Positions 3,504-5,296 of a stretch of DNA of 5,296 bases are shown piece after piece. Numbering within the stretch: position 1 is the first letter of the stretch; every line of letters starts with the position of its first letter. The stretch is from Bacillota bacterium. Lineage in GTDB: Bacteria; Bacillota_E; RBS10-35; JAJYVN01. Location: positions 1 through 5,296 of the forward strand of contig JAJZWQ010000191.1 in NCBI GenBank assembly GCA_021846605.1, given 5' to 3'. The position numbers and the translations under genes are program-made. The notes under the pieces are model-generated. The model searched no databases, had not been told where the DNA came from, and was given only the letters and a program-made list of their open reading frames with translations.

Positions 3504-5296
3504 TTGTACCGAGAGGTGGGGTTTCCGAGCGAGGGACAGCGGGTGGCAGGCACTCTGATGCTCCCTGACTGGGGTCGCGCACGCCGATGCGCCGCGGTCG
3601 TCCTGTGCCCGGACGTGGCGCTCGTCCAGAGTGTCGGCTTGCCCGCCGTCGCCCGGCGGCTGGCCGAGGCCGGGTACGCCAGCGTTTCCATGGACTACCG
3701 CTGGTGGGGCCGCAGCGGTGGAGAACCGCGCGGGTCGATCCTGCCCGAGGCGCAGGCGGAAGACGTGCAGTCGGCCGTGACCTGGCTGAGCCAGCAGGCC
3801 GAGGTCGACCCCGAGCGCATCGGCCTGTGGGGCGCCGGTCTGGGCGCCGGGGTCGCGTTGCAGGTCGCCGCGCTGGATGCGCGCGTACGCCTGGCCATCG
3901 CCGTCTGTCCCGTCGGGGATGGCGCGCGCTGGCTGTCGGGAACCCGCCGCGCGGACGCCTGGCGCCGCTGGCGCGCCTGCCTCATCCAGGAGCGGTTGAA
4001 TCTGGCGCGCACCGGGGTCCCCGAGCGCGTCGCGGCGCTCGGGGACGACGAGCGGGCCCTGATCCCCGCCTCGGCCAACTATCTGGCCTGGATGGAGTCG
4101 CTGGCCGCCGAGGTGGTTCAGCGCCACGTGCCTGTCCGCTCGGGAGAGGCACTCCTGCGCTTCCGCCCCGAGCGAATGCTGGACCTGTTGGAGGACCGCG
4201 TGGTCCGCATCGTCGGCTCCCCCGACGACACCCTCTTCCCCCTCGCGGAGGCCATCCACTGTGCTCGGGCGGCGGGTCCGGCGGGCGCCCTCGCCGTGCT
4301 GCCGCGCGGCTGGATGACAGACCACCAGGATGTGTGGGAGGGAGGCGCGGCCGACTGGATCTGGGATCGCAGCGTGCGCTGGCTTGAGGACTGCTTCGGT
4401 TCCGAGGAACGGGTAGCGCGCGAGGCCGCGGCCGCCACCGACCCGTCCGTCTCGCCGCAGGCGCCGGTTGGGGTCGGCGCGATGGAAGAGGAGGCGGTGC
4501 GTGCCGCCGAACGGTCGGCCGACAGCGAGGCTGGCAGGGAAGCGCACGCCGAGGAACCACCCGCCACGGCCCCACAGGTGGAAGAGCCCGCCAAATCCGG
4601 GGCCGTTGCGTCGTCTGAGGCCGCCGGCGGGGCCGAGTCGGCCGGCGCCGAACCGGACGCGGCCGTGATCGTCTCCGCGGAGGGTGCCACCGTGGCGGAT
4701 CTCCAGGAGATGGCCGGTCCGGAGGTGGCCGTCGCCGGCGAGACGGCCGTCGACGCCTCGGAAGTCCAGGCCCCCCTTGGGGAGCCCGCCGTCGACGGGG
4801 CGGAGGGCTGCGCCATCCAAGCGAGCCCAGACGCCTCCGGGCCGGACGAGGGATCGTCGACAGACGCCGCGGCCGAAGAGCCCCGCATGTCGGTGGAGGC
4901 TGTCCCAGAGACGAGCACCGAGTCCGCGGAGGCCGCGACGCCATTCATGGACGACGGCTCGGACCTCCCCGCGGCCGAGGCCGAGTCGGCCGCGGCCACC
5001 GAACCCGCAGAGGTCCCCGTCACCGTGATCGCCGAATCCGGCGCTCCCGTGGAAGCCAACGGGCAGGCCGGTACCCCCGAACCCGAGGCCGCCACCGCAC
5101 CGACCGCGGCCCCCGCCGCCGCCGAGGAGGCTGCCGCTCCCGCTGAGCCGGCCCGGGGCGCCGGCGCGACCGAGCCGGCCGCCGCCGCCGAACCCGGCGA
5201 CATCCCCGCGACCGCACAAGCTCCGGCGGAAAGCGACGAGCCGGCCAGTACCCCCGAATCCGACAACGCTGCCGCACCGACCGCCGCCCTCGCCGC
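3504..5296 (+). CDS. Alpha/beta-hydrolase-fold protein, nucleophile Ser replaced, with long acidic Ala/Pro/Glu tail (3' end beyond window)
   Basis: This frame has 597 codons visible and no stop before the edge. Residues 1-300 look like a bacterial alpha/beta hydrolase of the broad FrsA/dienelactone-hydrolase-like group. It has an N-terminal strand FPSEGQRVAGTLMLP, then ARRLAEAGYASVSMDYRWWGRSGG, and VDPERIGLWGAGLGAGVALQ at the nucleophile elbow. A helical cap follows (about 135-215), then VRIVGSPDDTLFP with the acid D241, H274 in TDHQDVW and a closing helix at WLEDCF. At the elbow the family pattern G-x-S-x-G reads G-A-G-L-G, so Gly112 stands where the catalytic Ser belongs, while Asp and His remain. 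Ordinary esterase activity is therefore doubtful. Residues from about 305 to the edge are low complexity, rich in Ala, Glu, Pro, Ser and Thr, with one Lys, one Phe, and no Trp or Tyr. No signal peptide or membrane helix is visible, so it is probably cytoplasmic. It is transcribed away from the sigma operon. Start TTG 3504 is supported by an SD. Confidence 0.82.
   Translation, partial: MYREVGFPSEGQRVAGTLMLPDWGRARRCAAVVLCPDVALVQSVGLPAVARRLAEAGYASVSMDYRWWGRSGGEPRGSILPEAQAEDVQSAVTWLSQQAEVDPERIGLWGAGLGAGVALQVAALDARVRLAIAVCPVGDGARWLSGTRRADAWRRWRACLIQERLNLARTGVPERVAALGDDERALIPASANYLAWMESLAAEVVQRHVPVRSGEALLRFRPERMLDLLEDRVVRIVGSPDDTLFPLAEAIHCARAAGPAGALAVLPRGWMTDHQDVWEGGAADWIWDRSVRWLEDCFGSEERVAREAAAATDPSVSPQAPVGVGAMEEEAVRAAERSADSEAGREAHAEEPPATAPQVEEPAKSGAVASSEAAGGAESAGAEPDAAVIVSAEGATVADLQEMAGPEVAVAGETAVDASEVQAPLGEPAVDGAEGCAIQASPDASGPDEGSSTDAAAEEPRMSVEAVPETSTESAEAATPFMDDGSDLPAAEAESAAATEPAEVPVTVIAESGAPVEANGQAGTPEPEAATAPTAAPAAAEEAAAPAEPARGAGATEPAAAAEPGDIPATAQAPAESDEPASTPESDNAAAPTAALA
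5001..5296 (+). repeat. Degenerate in-frame tandem repeat in the hydrolase tail (period about 60 codons)
   Basis: Codons from 5067 (AGTPEPEAATAPTAAPA) recur from 5244 (ASTPESDNAAAPTAALA), an offset of 177 bases or 59 codons. By hand count 42 of 51 bases agree. The lead-in EPAEVPVT (from 5001) matches EPGDIPAT (from 5190) at an offset of 63 codons, so a few codons were lost or gained between. Two copies are visible and the second is cut by the window edge, so more may follow. Confidence 0.55.

Noticed and set aside
3167..3691. Extension of the sigma frame upstream to 3691
   Set aside because: The extra 175 residues have no domain character, cover the divergent intergenic region and overlap the start of the plus-strand gene. 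Better starts exist at 3145/3166.
3375..5266. Long antisense open frames (up to 614 codons) opposite the hydrolase gene
   Set aside because: They are Gly/Arg/Ser/Ala low-complexity translations created by GC-rich codons on the opposite strand. The plus frame alone gives a recognisable fold and an SD-supported start.
1..5296. CRISPR array, tRNA, rRNA, insertion sequence or phage attachment site
   Set aside because: I saw no regularly spaced repeats, no cloverleaf or rRNA segments, and no transposase or terminal inverted repeats in any part of the window.

Overview
The window is very GC-rich bacterial DNA. The coding frames strongly prefer G or C in third positions, alternative starts (TTG/GTG) are likely, and two Shine-Dalgarno (SD) sites are clear. 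The gene set is an ECF sigma factor, a zinc-finger membrane anti-sigma factor, a SIMPL-domain protein and an alpha/beta-hydrolase-fold protein. This fits a high-GC Gram-positive or related lineage, such as a high-GC Bacillota or an actinomycete. I cannot name the organism from sequence alone.

Layout from left to right. Positions 1-274 are non-coding or leader-like and dense in short inverted repeats. A minus-strand reading frame may start near 80 and run off the left edge. Positions 275-1033 (minus) encode an exported or membrane-anchored SIMPL (DUF541) protein. Positions 1034-1470 are intergenic and hold a good candidate ECF-type promoter for the SIMPL gene, with two palindromic elements around it and a bulged hairpin further upstream. 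Positions 1471-2409 (minus) encode a ZAS-type anti-sigma factor with one transmembrane helix and an outer domain of about 200 residues. Positions 2438-3145 (minus) encode the ECF sigma factor, 28 bp upstream of the anti-sigma gene and clearly in the same operon. Positions 3146-3503 are a divergent intergenic region with a candidate housekeeping promoter for the sigma operon and several inverted repeats. Positions 3504-5296 (plus) hold a divergent gene, open at the right edge. It encodes an alpha/beta-hydrolase-like domain that lacks the expected nucleophile serine, followed by an acidic Ala/Pro/Glu-rich tail of about 290 residues that is not finished at the edge.

Working model: the sigma/anti-sigma pair senses an envelope or extracytoplasmic signal. 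On release, the sigma factor could read the GGAAC-N17-CGTCT promoter in front of the SIMPL gene, making that gene a local member of its regulon. The divergent pseudo-hydrolase with its low-complexity tail has no obvious place in this circuit. It is the most unusual protein in the window. Long antisense frames opposite it, and 5' extensions of the sigma gene, are by-products of the base composition.
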